Below, piece after piece: positions 9,817 through 18,721 of a stretch of 64,000 bases of DNA. Below the pieces are notes generated by a model. It worked only from the letters and a program-made list of their open reading frames with translations. It was not told the DNA's origin and did not search any database. Numbering within the stretch: the stretch's first letter is position 1; each line of letters opens with the position of its first letter. Source of the DNA: Ochrobactrum sp. CGA5 (GTDB lineage Bacteria; Pseudomonadota; Alphaproteobacteria; Rhizobiales; Rhizobiaceae); assembly GCF_006345815.1 (NCBI RefSeq), contig NZ_VCIG01000005.1, forward strand, positions 186,001 through 250,000, read 5' to 3'. Made by a program: the position numbers and the translations under genes.

Positions 9817-9848
9817 TTATATCCAGTTGGGATAGTTATTAAGTCCAG
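9817..9848 (-). promoter_or_regulatory. Candidate TauR binding site, two direct repeats
   Basis: Read on the minus strand, CTGGACTTAA (9839-9848) and CTGGATATAA (9817-9826) are direct repeats with starts 22 bp apart, about two helical turns. From memory, the Rhodobacter capsulatus TauR site is a direct repeat of CTGGACYTAA; one copy here matches that fully and the other at 8 of 10 positions. The site lies in the 311-bp gap between divergent tauA and tauR, where MocR-type regulators usually act. A weaker third copy may follow at about 9851-9860. Confidence 0.7.
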
Positions 9849-10018
9849 TTAATAGTTCAGAAAAAGTGCAGCCACTCCTGCTAGGCGATTGTAGTGTCTC
9901 GTCAGCACTATTCCACGGAAGGAAGCAGAATGAAGAAATGCTATTGCGAAGTTTGAGCCGAAACAGAAAAAATAAAGCGATCCTGATGATAATCTTTGAC
10001 TGAAAAGCGGAGTAGACT

Positions 10019-11503
10019 TTGGCTTCCGTTTCGCCAACAATATTCTTCATAGACAGCAGCAGATATGCGGGATTACAGTCGCAGATCCGTGAAACCGCAG
10101 TATCTGCAATTCTTTCGGGCGCAATGCTTCCTGGCTCTCGTATGCCATCGACCCGCAAGCTGGCCGATTATTTAAAAATCTCGCGCCTTACGGTAACTTT
10201 GGCGTACCAGGAGCTTGTATCTCAGGGGTATCTGGAAGCGCGTTCACGCAGTGGCTATCATGTTGCCACTACGCCGCCGATCAGCCATCCTGACAGTGAT
10301 TTCTTACAGGCGCCGGATACTGCCGTTGACTGGTCTTCCAAGATGCGGCCTGGTTTCAACATTGCCAAGACTATCCGTAAACCGCTTGACTGGCGACGGT
10401 ATCGCTACCCGTTTCTCTACGGCCAGATGGACCAGACCTTGTTCGATCTTGCCGCATGGCGCGATTGCGCCCGGCGCGCTCTGGCTCGGGAAGATTTCAT
10501 CCTCATGGCGGGAGATTTTGCTGCCGCTGATGATGTGGAGCTCGTCAACTATATCCGTTCGCGCACACTGCCAAGCAGAGGAATACGAGCAGAACCGGAT
10601 GAAATCCTGGTTACAGTCGGCGCACAGAACGCGCTTTGGATAATAAGCCATTTGCTTTTGACGCGAAACTCGCATGTCGTATGCGAGAATCCGGGCCATC
10701 CTGATATCAGCGCCACACTTCACCTGACAGGAGCGCGGGTGACGGCGCTCGACGTTGATGAAAGCGGCTTACCCCCGGAACTGTTGCCAGATGGGATTGA
10801 TGCAGTTTTCGTTACGCCAAGTCACCAGTCTCCAACAGCCGCCACCATGCCGCGCGCGCGGCGTGTTGCTCTATTGGAGGCTGCGGCGAAACGCGACTTC
10901 GTCATTGTTGAAGATGATTACGAGTTTGAGATGAGCTTCCTACAGCCGCCGACACCGGCGCTGAAATCGCTCGACCAGTATGGTCGCGTTCTCTATGCAG
11001 GCAGCTTTTCCAAGTCGCTGTTTCCCGGGCTTCGGCTCGGTTATCTCGTCGCACCGGCACCTGTCATCCGCGAAGCGAGGGCGTTGCGTGCGCTTATGCT
11101 GCGTCATCCGCCAGGCCATCTACAGCGTACGGCCGCCTATTTTCTGGCGCTTGGTCACTATGATGCGGTTATTCATCGTATGAGGATTGAGTATCACAAA
11201 CGTCATATCGTCATGATTGACGCCCTTAATCGTGAAGGAATGAAAATCGCTGGAAAATCTGCATTCGGAGGCACAGCATTCTGGATTGAGGGTCCAGAGG
11301 GCATGGATGCCGACAAGCTTGCACGTGACCTGCGCGAGGATGGTGTGTTGATCGAGTCAGGGGCACCGTTCTTCTGGAGCGATGGCCGGCCATGCCGCTA
11401 TTTCCGCATTGCCTATTCTTCCATTCCGATCAATCGCATTGCGGAAGGTGTTGAGCTTCTGGCCAGAAGAATGCGGCAAGTCTCCGAGCTTCGGAACGAT
11501 TGA
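10019..11503 (+). CDS. tauR: MocR/PdxR-type transcriptional regulator of taurine use
   Basis: A 494-residue MocR-subfamily GntR protein. The N-terminal winged helix covers about residues 15-85 (GSRMPSTRKLADYLKISRLT then VTLAYQELVSQGYLEARSRSG). The rest is an aminotransferase fold-I domain with the PLP-lysine segment YAGSFSKSLFPGLRLGY and the aspartate in VIVEDDYEFEM. Such proteins sense their ligand through PLP. The TTG start has GGAG eight bases upstream. It is divergent from the tau operon and is expected to activate it with taurine; this is family knowledge from Rhodobacter TauR. Confidence 0.9.
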   Translation: MASVSPTIFFIDSSRYAGLQSQIRETAVSAILSGAMLPGSRMPSTRKLADYLKISRLTVTLAYQELVSQGYLEARSRSGYHVATTPPISHPDSDFLQAPDTAVDWSSKMRPGFNIAKTIRKPLDWRRYRYPFLYGQMDQTLFDLAAWRDCARRALAREDFILMAGDFAAADDVELVNYIRSRTLPSRGIRAEPDEILVTVGAQNALWIISHLLLTRNSHVVCENPGHPDISATLHLTGARVTALDVDESGLPPELLPDGIDAVFVTPSHQSPTAATMPRARRVALLEAAAKRDFVIVEDDYEFEMSFLQPPTPALKSLDQYGRVLYAGSFSKSLFPGLRLGYLVAPAPVIREARALRALMLRHPPGHLQRTAAYFLALGHYDAVIHRMRIEYHKRHIVMIDALNREGMKIAGKSAFGGTAFWIEGPEGMDADKLARDLREDGVLIESGAPFFWSDGRPCRYFRIAYSSIPINRIAEGVELLARRMRQVSELRND

Positions 11504-11661
11504 GTTCAGCCCGCGTTCATGTGGATTGCGGTAACGGATTCGTGAAGTTGCCGGAATTTGTCCCAATTCGACAATTATCGCTGGCGACCCTACGGCGTTT
11601 TTGCCCGCGATTGTGAGGGTAAGACGCATATCAATTCTGCCTTCCAGAAGGAGACGGATTT

Positions 11662-13770
11662 ATGTCTATTCGTTCAAAGCTTCTTGCCACAGTTGCCGTG
11701 CCGGTTCTGTCGGCCTCTATGTTTGCGCAACCCGTACTGGCAGATACGCTGACAGCTCCAATCCTGCTGGCTCAGGAAAATGGAGACCACCAGCCGTCCG
11801 ATGAACAGTTGCAGCAGCAACAGCGCGAGGCTGAAGAACAGCTAAAGGCAGTGGAGGAAGAAGCACGTCGGGCTGAGGAACAGCAGCGTGCCGCCGAGGA
11901 AGAAAATCGCCGACAAGCCGAAGAGCAGAAAAAGGCTGCTCAGGAGGAGGTTCAGCGTCAGGCAGAAGAGGAAAAGCGCGCTGCGGAAATAGAGGCTCAG
12001 CGCCAGGCTGAAGAGCAACAGAAAGCCGCCGAACGCGAAGCGCAGAAACAGGCTGAAGAACAAGCTCGGCAGGCTGCCGAGCAGAAAAAGGCGGAGGAAG
12101 AGGCGCAGCGTCTCGCCGAAGAACAGAAGAGGGCTGATGAGGAGGCTGCTCGCAAGGCCCCTGAGCCGCAAGGGCAGACCGGGTCGGCCGAGCAACCGGT
12201 AAAGGAGACTCCAGCAGCAGAACCAGAAGCTAAACCCGAGCAACCTGCAGTCGAAAAGCCTGCTAAGGAGGCCCCGGCGCAGGAAGCGGAAACGCCAGCG
12301 GAGAAACCGACAGAGGCAACCCCGGTAGTACCGTCGCAGAAAGAAAGTGCGGAAGAATCCATTATTGAGCATCCTGAAGAAGCTCAACCGGGGGAACCGG
12401 AAGTGACTAAGGTGCCAAGAAATGAAACCCAGCCCGTGCAGCGGGTCGAAGAACCGCAATCACCTGAAAGCGAGCAAAATCCAGCACCGAAGATCGTCGA
12501 TCAGCGGTCGACCGAAGAAAAGCAAAAGATTGCGAAAGACCCTGCCAAGACGGACGACACGGTTGTATTGCCAGTAGAAAATGGCGCCGCCATTCTCGAC
12601 AGTGACAAGGATGCCGACAATTCCGGTGGAAACCAGTCGCGTGAAGAGCGTCGCAAGCAGCGCGAACAGCTGCGTTCCGCCGAGGAAAATGCACCAGCTC
12701 CCGCAAACGATGCGGCGGCACAGGTCGCTATTCCCGAGGAGGTAAAGGCCGCCTTGCCGCAGAAGATCGAGGCCAACCTGAAGGAAGAGGGCACTCGTAT
12801 AGAGAAGGCGCCGGTCTTTGCCGTGCCGGAAACCACCAATATCATCAATAACTCGGTGGTGAACAATACAGTCATCAATAATACAACTGTCAATAACGCG
12901 ACCAACAATGTCACGAACGTCAAAGTCATTGAGGAAGTGGATAATCGCGTCATTCTGGATGTGGGTGACCGCATCTTCGTGCGCGGTGATGATCGTCCAA
13001 GATTGCGTCGCGATGCGGAGCAGACTTTTTATGATGAACTACCGCGTGGACGCACCCGCGAAACCATTGTTCGTCCGGGCGGATATCGGATTGTCACAGT
13101 GTATGATCGTTACGGTGATATCCTGCAGCGTTCCCGTATCGACCGGGACGGTAATGAATATCTGATGATCTACGCGCCGGAATACGACGACAATCCACGC
13201 GCTTCGATTATCGATGTAGGCTATGAACTGCCCCCAATGCGCCTTACTGTTCCGGTGCGGGATTACATCATCGATGTTGCGGACGATCCTGATCGCGATT
13301 TCTATGATTTCCTTGCTATGCCCCCGGTCGAACGTGTGGAGCGCGTCTATACGATTGACGAGGTACGTCATTCTGCCCGTCTGCGCGATAAGGTACGCCG
13401 TATCGATCTAGATACGATTCATTTCGCGACGGGTAGTGCCGAAGTGTCGATGTCGCAAGCCAAAACGTTGCGTAAGGTTGCAACCGCCATGCAGAAAGTG
13501 CTGGCAAAGGACCCAGGCGAAACCTTCTTCATTGAAGGGCATACGGATGCAGTCGGTTCTGATCGTTCAAATCTGGTGCTATCCGACAAGCGCGCTGAAT
13601 CCGTTGCGAGCCTTTTGACGGAAGTTTATGATATTCCCGCAGAAAATCTGGTCACACAGGGTTATGGCGAACGCTTCCTCAAAATTCGTACGCAAGCCGC
13701 AGAACAGGAAAATCGCCGCGTCACGATCCGTCGTGTAACCCCGCTTGTTCGCCCGGTGGCGCAACGTTGA
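11662..13770 (+). CDS. OmpA-domain envelope protein with long coiled coil
   Basis: A 702-residue exported protein. A signal peptide of about 28 residues ends at VLA. Residues about 45-165 form an Glu/Gln/Ala/Lys heptad coiled coil (repeated EAQRQAEEQ-like units), followed by a Pro/Glu-rich linker to about 330. Residues about 392-425 are a striking Asn/Thr/Val tract (NNSVVNNTVINNTTVNN), then a region that is probably beta-rich. The C-terminal OmpA-like peptidoglycan-binding domain includes FIEGHTDAVGSDRSN near residue 622 and the conserved arginines of SDKRAES. AAGGAG precedes the ATG. It likely bridges outer membrane and peptidoglycan; no more specific role is evident. Confidence 0.88.
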   Translation: MSIRSKLLATVAVPVLSASMFAQPVLADTLTAPILLAQENGDHQPSDEQLQQQQREAEEQLKAVEEEARRAEEQQRAAEEENRRQAEEQKKAAQEEVQRQAEEEKRAAEIEAQRQAEEQQKAAEREAQKQAEEQARQAAEQKKAEEEAQRLAEEQKRADEEAARKAPEPQGQTGSAEQPVKETPAAEPEAKPEQPAVEKPAKEAPAQEAETPAEKPTEATPVVPSQKESAEESIIEHPEEAQPGEPEVTKVPRNETQPVQRVEEPQSPESEQNPAPKIVDQRSTEEKQKIAKDPAKTDDTVVLPVENGAAILDSDKDADNSGGNQSREERRKQREQLRSAEENAPAPANDAAAQVAIPEEVKAALPQKIEANLKEEGTRIEKAPVFAVPETTNIINNSVVNNTVINNTTVNNATNNVTNVKVIEEVDNRVILDVGDRIFVRGDDRPRLRRDAEQTFYDELPRGRTRETIVRPGGYRIVTVYDRYGDILQRSRIDRDGNEYLMIYAPEYDDNPRASIIDVGYELPPMRLTVPVRDYIIDVADDPDRDFYDFLAMPPVERVERVYTIDEVRHSARLRDKVRRIDLDTIHFATGSAEVSMSQAKTLRKVATAMQKVLAKDPGETFFIEGHTDAVGSDRSNLVLSDKRAESVASLLTEVYDIPAENLVTQGYGERFLKIRTQAAEQENRRVTIRRVTPLVRPVAQR

Positions 13771-13776
13771 ACAAAA

Positions 13777-13809
13777 AACACCCGGATGCGGTCTTCGTAT
13801 CCGGGTGTT
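13777..13809. terminator. Bidirectional rho-independent terminator
   Basis: AACACCCGGAT and ATCCGGGTGTT form a perfect 11-bp stem with an 11-nt loop, just past the OmpA-domain gene. On the minus strand six T follow the stem, so it also ends the small convergent gene at 13829-14110. The plus-strand T content is weaker. Confidence 0.8.
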
Positions 13810-13828
13810 CTCATTGAAATTAATATGA

Positions 13829-14110
13829 TCAGGCGATCTTCGGTTGGTTTGCCATTACCTGTTCGAGCATCTGCTTGCTCATTGGACGCGGTTTGACGGC
13901 CTCAATCTGCACCATAAGTTCGGCAATTTTCTCCGCATCGAAGACACCGCACTCATAAATCTGGATGATTTCGCGCGCCATTTCGTCTTTGTGAGGAGAG
14001 GTGATCGGGCAGCGAGCCATAGCTTCGCACGACTTCATATAAGCCGTTTGCAGCACCTCCAACTCAGCGGGTTTGAAACGCCCGAAATAATAATCTCTCG
14101 AAAATGGCAT
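13829..14110 (-). CDS. Small conserved protein, paralogue of 14416-14640
   Basis: A 93-residue protein from the preferred ATG at 14110, beginning MPFSRDYYFGRF. It is clearly related to the 74-residue product of 14416-14640: both start MPF, and both carry a CP(I/T)T segment, a K(D)EM.AR.II motif and a tail of the form Y(E)(C/S)G..D..KIAE. The protein looks all-helical and soluble, with no signal or membrane segment. ATGs at 14119 and 14146 would add up to 12 residues, but the shared MPF start argues for 14110. I recall similar small proteins in rhizobia but no function. Confidence 0.72.
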   Translation of the reverse strand: MPFSRDYYFGRFKPAELEVLQTAYMKSCEAMARCPITSPHKDEMAREIIQIYECGVFDAEKIAELMVQIEAVKPRPMSKQMLEQVMANQPKIA

Positions 14111-14312
14111 TCTTTGCATTCCGCAGATAGCTTCCAGGAAGGTCATTCCATCCAGAAACCTATAAATACTTTTGATCGACTATACTAAAATATGGCCGAT
14201 TGCGAAACTTTATACCTCATAATTGTTGATTTAATGTAAAATATTCCTCGTGCGACAATCAAGAAGAAATGCGTGACTGTCCTGCACTTGGGTGTGCGGC
14301 GTAACAGTGATA

Positions 14313-14410
14313 TCTGCGGAGGCGCTTTCAGTATAAACTTGAGAAGTTTAGTGCCGCATATAGTTTTTAAGGCGATCTCGTTGCAAAAGCTGTTTCACAC
14401 TTGTTAGAAT
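14313..14410. repeat. Degenerate palindromic intergenic element (Bru-RS/RPE-like)
   Basis: The right half, from about 14370 (GCGATCTCGTTGCAAAAGCT then GTTTCACACTTGTTAGAATT), aligns with the right half of the intact element at 47878-47986, at roughly 70 percent identity by eye. The left half is too diverged to pair well. It fills most of the gap between the two small paralogous genes. The boundary is approximate. Confidence 0.35.
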
Positions 14411-14415
14411 TTTCT

Positions 14416-14640
14416 CTAGATGCGTGCGAGTTCCAGCTTGGCGGCTATTTCCGCAATCTTGTATGGGTCCTGTTCGCCCGACTCATATGTTCTTATGATC
14501 GCTCGTGCGAGCATCTCTTTGTCTGCGTGTGTTGTCGGACACCGATCCAGCAATGCACAGCAACGATTATAGGCAGCTTGAAGCGCCTGAAGATCGTGTG
14601 GTGCATATGTACCCTGATACTTGTTGCCGCGAAATGGCAT
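14416..14640 (-). CDS. Small conserved protein, paralogue of 13829-14110
   Basis: A 74-residue soluble, probably helical protein. The ATG at 14640 is chosen because GGGAGG lies five to six bases upstream; the GTG at 14646 is too close to that site. Its MPF start, RCPTTHADKEMLARAIIRTY segment and ESGEQDPYKIAEIA tail match the neighbouring 93-residue protein, so the two genes probably arose by tandem duplication. The basic/acidic helix pattern gives no hint of function. Confidence 0.72.
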   Translation of the reverse strand: MPFRGNKYQGTYAPHDLQALQAAYNRCCALLDRCPTTHADKEMLARAIIRTYESGEQDPYKIAEIAAKLELARI

Positions 14641-14699
14641 GGGCACCTCCCCATCTTGCTGATTGAACTCCTAACTCTGGGAGAAAGCAACAGATCGTT

Positions 14700-15311
14700 T
14701 TATGATGGGACTTCTGACGCATCATGATGTTGCTTCTGGCTGTCCAGTTCAGCTTGGCCGTTGAATCGATGGATCATATGAATATCTTCCGGCTCGCGTT
14801 CAAAGAGTAGCGGATCAGGCTTCATTGTGACTTTCGCGCCCTGCTTCATATAAAACTCGATGGTCCGTCGGGTCGGCGTGGCGGAAATATAGAGACCTTC
14901 CGCTCCGGTTTCCTTCGCAATGGCCATGCTGCGTCTATATAGTTCGGCTGCAAGCCCCAATCCCCGGACGGCTTTCCCAACATGCATGAAGCCGAGCTGG
15001 TGCAGTTCGCGATAGGAGGCGACGGGACGCACATCTGTGACTGCGACCGCCACCAGGGCTTCATCGAGATAGGCACCCAGAAACACGCCACCATTATCGT
15101 AACAGTCGAACAGTATGGGCGTGTAGATTTGCGCTTCACCTTCCGGCCAGCCTCGCACATCATAGAATTGTGGCTCCAGCAGAAGCTGCTCTCCTTCGAG
15201 ACGATACATTTCCTCGATGATCTCGCTGCGATCGATTTGCCAGATCTCAGTCAGTTCGTTTCGTTGGAGTGCGCGTATGATGATATTCGTTTGCTTTGGC
15301 GTCCGCACCAT
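14700..15311 (-). CDS. GNAT-family N-acetyltransferase
   Basis: A 203-residue protein with a GNAT core: strand VALVAVAVTDV, the acetyl-CoA loop in VGKAVRGLGLAAELYRRSM (a variant of the Q/RxxGxG/A motif), then LYISATPTRRTIEFYMKQGA, which is the usual alpha4/beta6 region. Substrate is unknown. The ATG at 15311 has AAGGT upstream. It is a single gene 59 bp from the small-protein gene on the same strand, so a shared transcript is possible. Confidence 0.82.
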   Translation of the reverse strand: MVRTPKQTNIIIRALQRNELTEIWQIDRSEIIEEMYRLEGEQLLLEPQFYDVRGWPEGEAQIYTPILFDCYDNGGVFLGAYLDEALVAVAVTDVRPVASYRELHQLGFMHVGKAVRGLGLAAELYRRSMAIAKETGAEGLYISATPTRRTIEFYMKQGAKVTMKPDPLLFEREPEDIHMIHRFNGQAELDSQKQHHDASEVPS

Positions 15312-15769
15312 GACCGCTACCTTCGGAATGCAATTCTCATAACCAACTACTGTGTCGCCAGACTGAGCTCAAGGGAAGTGGATACGATCGACGCACATCC
15401 TCACGATCTTGTTGGCAATTTGTTAGACTGAACTTTTCATATTGCAAAAACTTGCGATAATTTTGACCAATATCAGGGCTACCTCTCGCCGTTTGTCTGC
15501 GGTACTGCTCAGTACAGGTGCGAGGAGTATTGGGGTGTGTGGGAGGCCAGAAGCCAACTTCAATCGGAAGAATTGGATCGGAACAGCGAATCGAGGGCGG
15601 AAAACTGCCTAAATTTTAGCAATTCCGCGCCAACTCGCCGATCTGCCCTTGCGGGAGCGGGGCCCGGGTTCTATCAGCATCAACAAAAAATGCAGTCTGA
15701 GGAATGTTTCGGGAGGTTGCTTGCCGGAACGTACACTTGCCCGATGCCGTCTGGTATTGCATCGGTGAA
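15312..15769. other. 458-bp intergenic region upstream of the amidohydrolase operon
   Basis: No convincing gene is seen. The region separates the divergent acetyltransferase and amidohydrolase genes, so promoters for both should lie here. Its one clear structure is a perfect palindrome GTACTG-CT-CAGTAC at 15502-15515, listed separately. Confidence 0.4.
15502..15515. promoter_or_regulatory. Palindrome, possible operator
   Basis: GTACTG, two bases, CAGTAC: a perfect 6-2-6 inverted repeat in the divergent gap between the acetyltransferase and amidohydrolase genes. Its size suits a dimeric regulator, but none is encoded next to it. Confidence 0.35.
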
Positions 15770-17209
15770 ATGAGCGATGGAGCCAAGTTGAAAAACCATC
15801 ACGATATCTGGGATATCGTCGACGCCAAGAGCGCCGCATATTTCGAACTGAGCGATACGGTTTGGGATAATCCTGAAACGAATTACGAAGAATATATATC
15901 GAGCGACGCACATGCTGCTATGCTCGAGGCCGAAGGGTTTCGCGTCGAACGTGGCATTGCTGGCTTGCCAACGGCTGTGATGGGCGAGGCTGGTGACGAA
16001 GGACCAGTCATCGCCATCCTTGGTGAATTCGACGCATTGCCGGGGTTAAGCCAGGTATCAGGACTGGCCGAAGAAAAGCCTGTCGTGGCTGGTGGTCACG
16101 GGCATGGCTGTGGCCACAACCTGTTGGGTGCGGGGTCGCTTCTCGCTGCTGCAGCGGTGAAGGATTATCTCGCCGCACAGGGCATCAAGGGCCGCGTGCG
16201 CTATTACGGCTGCCCGGCGGAAGAAGGTGGTTCTGCTAAGGGGTTTATGGTCCGAGAAGGGCTGTTCAGCGATGTGGACATCGCCTTTTGCTGGCATCCG
16301 GCGCCGTTTGCAGGTGTAAACGATCCGGTTTCGCTTGCCTGCAACGAAATCAATTTCCATTTCAGCGGCCGTGCAGCACATGCTTCGTCGGCGCCACATC
16401 TGGGGCGCAGTGCGCTGGACGCGGTTGAATTGATGAATGTGGGCGTAAATTATATGCGCGAGCATATGCCGTCGACGGCCCGCATTCATTACGCTGTTAC
16501 CGATACGGGTGGCTTTGCGCCGAATGTTGTTCAGGCCAAGGCAACGGTTCGCTATCTCGTCCGCGCTCGCAGCCTGCCGGAAATGCAGACGCTTCTGGAA
16601 CGCGTCAAAAAGATCGCTGAAGGCGCTGCGCTGATGAGTGAAACGACCGTCGTCAGCGAGATCGTGAGCGGCGATGCCGATCTGATCGGTAACACGACGC
16701 TCGAGCAGATGATGCAGCTTGAGCTCGAGCGGCTCGGGCCTCCAGACTTTGACGCGCAAGATCGCGAAACTGCAAGCCGCTTTCAGAAAACACTCTCAAA
16801 AGAGGATATTTCCGATGCTTTCCGTCGCTTCGGCGTCGAACCGAAGAACGGCTTAGCGCTTTGCGAAGATATCTATACGCCATACAAAGGCGACAACACG
16901 CTCGTCGGCTCGACGGATGTTGGCAGCGTGAGCTGGGTTGTTCCTACAGTGCAGATGCGGGGCGCGACCTGTGCGATCGGCACACCGCTCCACTCCTGGC
17001 AGATGGTGGCGCAGGGCAAGCTGCCAGCGGCGCATAAGGGCATGGCCCATGCCGCAAAAATCATGGGTAGCACAGCCATCGAGCTGTTCCGTAACCCGGA
17101 GCAGATCGAGAAAGCCAAGCAAGATCACGAAAAACGGCTTGACGGCGCCGTATTTGTCAATCCGATTCCAGATAGCGTTCAACCCGCTCTGCCCGAAACC
17201 GCAAAATGA
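15770..17209 (+). CDS. M20 amidohydrolase (AbgB-like)
   Basis: A 479-residue M20D-type amidohydrolase, similar in layout to p-aminobenzoyl-glutamate hydrolase subunit B. Metal-site motifs: GEFDALPG, GHGHGCGHNLLGAG (the M20D HxCGH signature), YGCPAEEGGSAK and a late PLHSWQM histidine. It would cleave an N-acyl amino acid or dipeptide-like amide in the cytoplasm. The ATG at 15770 has GGTGA just upstream. It heads a run of four ABC-transporter genes, with 73 bp to the first permease, which suggests the transporter brings in its substrate; the identity of that substrate is unknown. Confidence 0.87.
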   Translation: MSDGAKLKNHHDIWDIVDAKSAAYFELSDTVWDNPETNYEEYISSDAHAAMLEAEGFRVERGIAGLPTAVMGEAGDEGPVIAILGEFDALPGLSQVSGLAEEKPVVAGGHGHGCGHNLLGAGSLLAAAAVKDYLAAQGIKGRVRYYGCPAEEGGSAKGFMVREGLFSDVDIAFCWHPAPFAGVNDPVSLACNEINFHFSGRAAHASSAPHLGRSALDAVELMNVGVNYMREHMPSTARIHYAVTDTGGFAPNVVQAKATVRYLVRARSLPEMQTLLERVKKIAEGAALMSETTVVSEIVSGDADLIGNTTLEQMMQLELERLGPPDFDAQDRETASRFQKTLSKEDISDAFRRFGVEPKNGLALCEDIYTPYKGDNTLVGSTDVGSVSWVVPTVQMRGATCAIGTPLHSWQMVAQGKLPAAHKGMAHAAKIMGSTAIELFRNPEQIEKAKQDHEKRLDGAVFVNPIPDSVQPALPETAK

Positions 17210-17282
17210 TGCGGACAGGCAGACAGATTCTGAAAATAAAAATGACATTCAATCCCCCAATTCCAACAGGGACTGACGCATC

Positions 17283-18005
17283 ATGAAGCAGATGGGCTTT
17301 CTCGATATTTTGAGCTTCGGGCCGGACGGCTGGGGCTATGTGCTGATGATGGGTGCACTGGTGAGCGTAGCGCTCGCCGTTCTGGGCTTCCTTCTTGGCG
17401 CTGCCATTGGCGTTTTCGCTGCTTGGGCTAAGATTTCCGGCGGTCGCACGCTTCGGACTGTTGCCGATGGCTACACCACGATCATTCGCGGTATTCCGGA
17501 TCTGCTCGTCATCTATCTGTTTTATTTCGGCGGCAGTGCAGCAGTCACAGCACTTGGAAAGTATTTCGGTGCGGAGGGATTCATCGGTTTTCCGGGCTTC
17601 CTGGCGGGCGTGCTGGCCATTGCCATCTCCTGTGGCGCACACCACACCGAAGTGTTCCGTGGTGCGTTCCGCGCCGTTTCCAAAGGTGAACTTGAAGCTG
17701 CCACTGCGTGCGGTATGGGGCAGATGTTGAAATTCCGCCGCATCATTGCACCGCTGGCGTTGCGACACGCATTGCCGGGCCTGGGCAATGTCTGGCAGGT
17801 TTCGCTCAAGGAATCTGCTCTGGTGTCCGTTGCAGGTGTTGTGGAGCTTCTCCGTCAGGCACAGATCGGCGCGGGTTCAACGGGCCTGCCTTTCAACTTC
17901 TTCCTCATTGCCGGTGCGCTTTACCTGTTGATTTCGTCGGTTTCCGGCGGACTTCTGCAACTGGCCGAGCGCCACTTCTCGCGCGGCGTCCGGAGGGCAA
18001 AATGA
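17283..18005 (+). CDS. Polar amino-acid ABC transporter permease (HisQ type)
   Basis: A 240-residue permease of the HisMQ family with about five hydrophobic helices. The region IRGIPDLLVIYLFYFGGSAA and the EAA loop (ATACGMGQMLKFRRIIAPLA, then LRHALPGLGN) are characteristic. The family moves basic amino acids and opines. It overlaps the next permease by 4 nt (ATGA) and follows the amidohydrolase, so one operon is likely. Confidence 0.92.
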   Translation: MKQMGFLDILSFGPDGWGYVLMMGALVSVALAVLGFLLGAAIGVFAAWAKISGGRTLRTVADGYTTIIRGIPDLLVIYLFYFGGSAAVTALGKYFGAEGFIGFPGFLAGVLAIAISCGAHHTEVFRGAFRAVSKGELEAATACGMGQMLKFRRIIAPLALRHALPGLGNVWQVSLKESALVSVAGVVELLRQAQIGAGSTGLPFNFFLIAGALYLLISSVSGGLLQLAERHFSRGVRRAK

Positions 18006-18721
18006 ATCTTGAATTCTATTCCGATGCATTCTTCCAGATGCTGGGCGGTGTGCCGCTGACATTGAAGCTTGCCGCGTTCTCCATCGTGTTCGGCGCCATA
18101 CTGGCTCTGCTATTCGCCATGATGCGGCTGTCGGGCGTCAAGGCGCTGGACTGGATCGCGCGCATCTACGTCTTCGTGTTCCGTGGAACACCGCTTCTGG
18201 TGCAGATATTCATCATCTACTACGGTCTCAGCCAGTTTCCGGCAATCCGCTATTCGTTCCTATGGCCGGTTCTCCGCGAGCCTTACTGGTGTGCGATCAT
18301 CGCGCTGACTTTGAACAACGCCGCCTATGCGAGCGAAATTATCCGTGGCGGCTTGCTGTCGGTGCCGCATGGCCAGATCGAAGCCGCGAAAGCCTGCGGC
18401 ATGTCGTCCTTTACCTGTTTCCGTCGCATCGTCATGCCGCTTGCGATCCGTCAGGCGCTGCCGGGTTACGGCAATGAGATGATATCGATGGTCAAGGCAA
18501 CTTCGCTGGCCTCGATCATCACGCTCATGGAGGTGACGGGGATCGCGGCAAAGCTGATCGCCGAGAGCTATCGGGCCATAGAAATCTTCGTGATCGCCGG
18601 TGCGATCTACCTCGCAATCAACTTCGTTCTGACACGTGCGCTGATGTTCGCAGAATATAAACTTACCCCCTATCTGCGCCAGCCGGTCACCAAGCTTTCC
18701 TCCGAAGGACAAACATCGTGA
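18002..18721 (+). CDS. Polar amino-acid ABC transporter permease (HisM type)
   Basis: A 239-residue second permease of the HisMQ family, with [20 protein letters not shown] and the EAA loop [20 protein letters not shown]. The ATG at 18002 overlaps the previous stop as ATGA and fits the usual family length, so a longer upstream reading is not used. It ends in a GTGA overlap with the ATPase gene. It should pair with the HisQ-type subunit. Confidence 0.92.
   Translation: MNLEFYSDAFFQMLGGVPLTLKLAAFSIVFGAILALLFAMMRLSGVKALDWIARIYVFVFRGTPLLVQIFIIYYGLSQFPAIRYSFLWPVLREPYWCAIIALTLNNAAYASEIIRGGLLSVPHGQIEAAKACGMSSFTCFRRIVMPLAIRQALPGYGNEMISMVKATSLASIITLMEVTGIAAKLIAESYRAIEIFVIAGAIYLAINFVLTRALMFAEYKLTPYLRQPVTKLSSEGQTS

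Noticed and set aside
11842-12459. 205-codon Leu/Phe/Arg-rich minus-strand frame, which looks like a membrane protein
   Set aside because: It is the reverse complement of the Glu/Gln/Lys coiled coil of the OmpA-domain gene.
14982-15431. 149-codon plus-strand frame across the acetyltransferase gene
   Set aside because: It overlaps a good GNAT gene in antisense and has no start signal.
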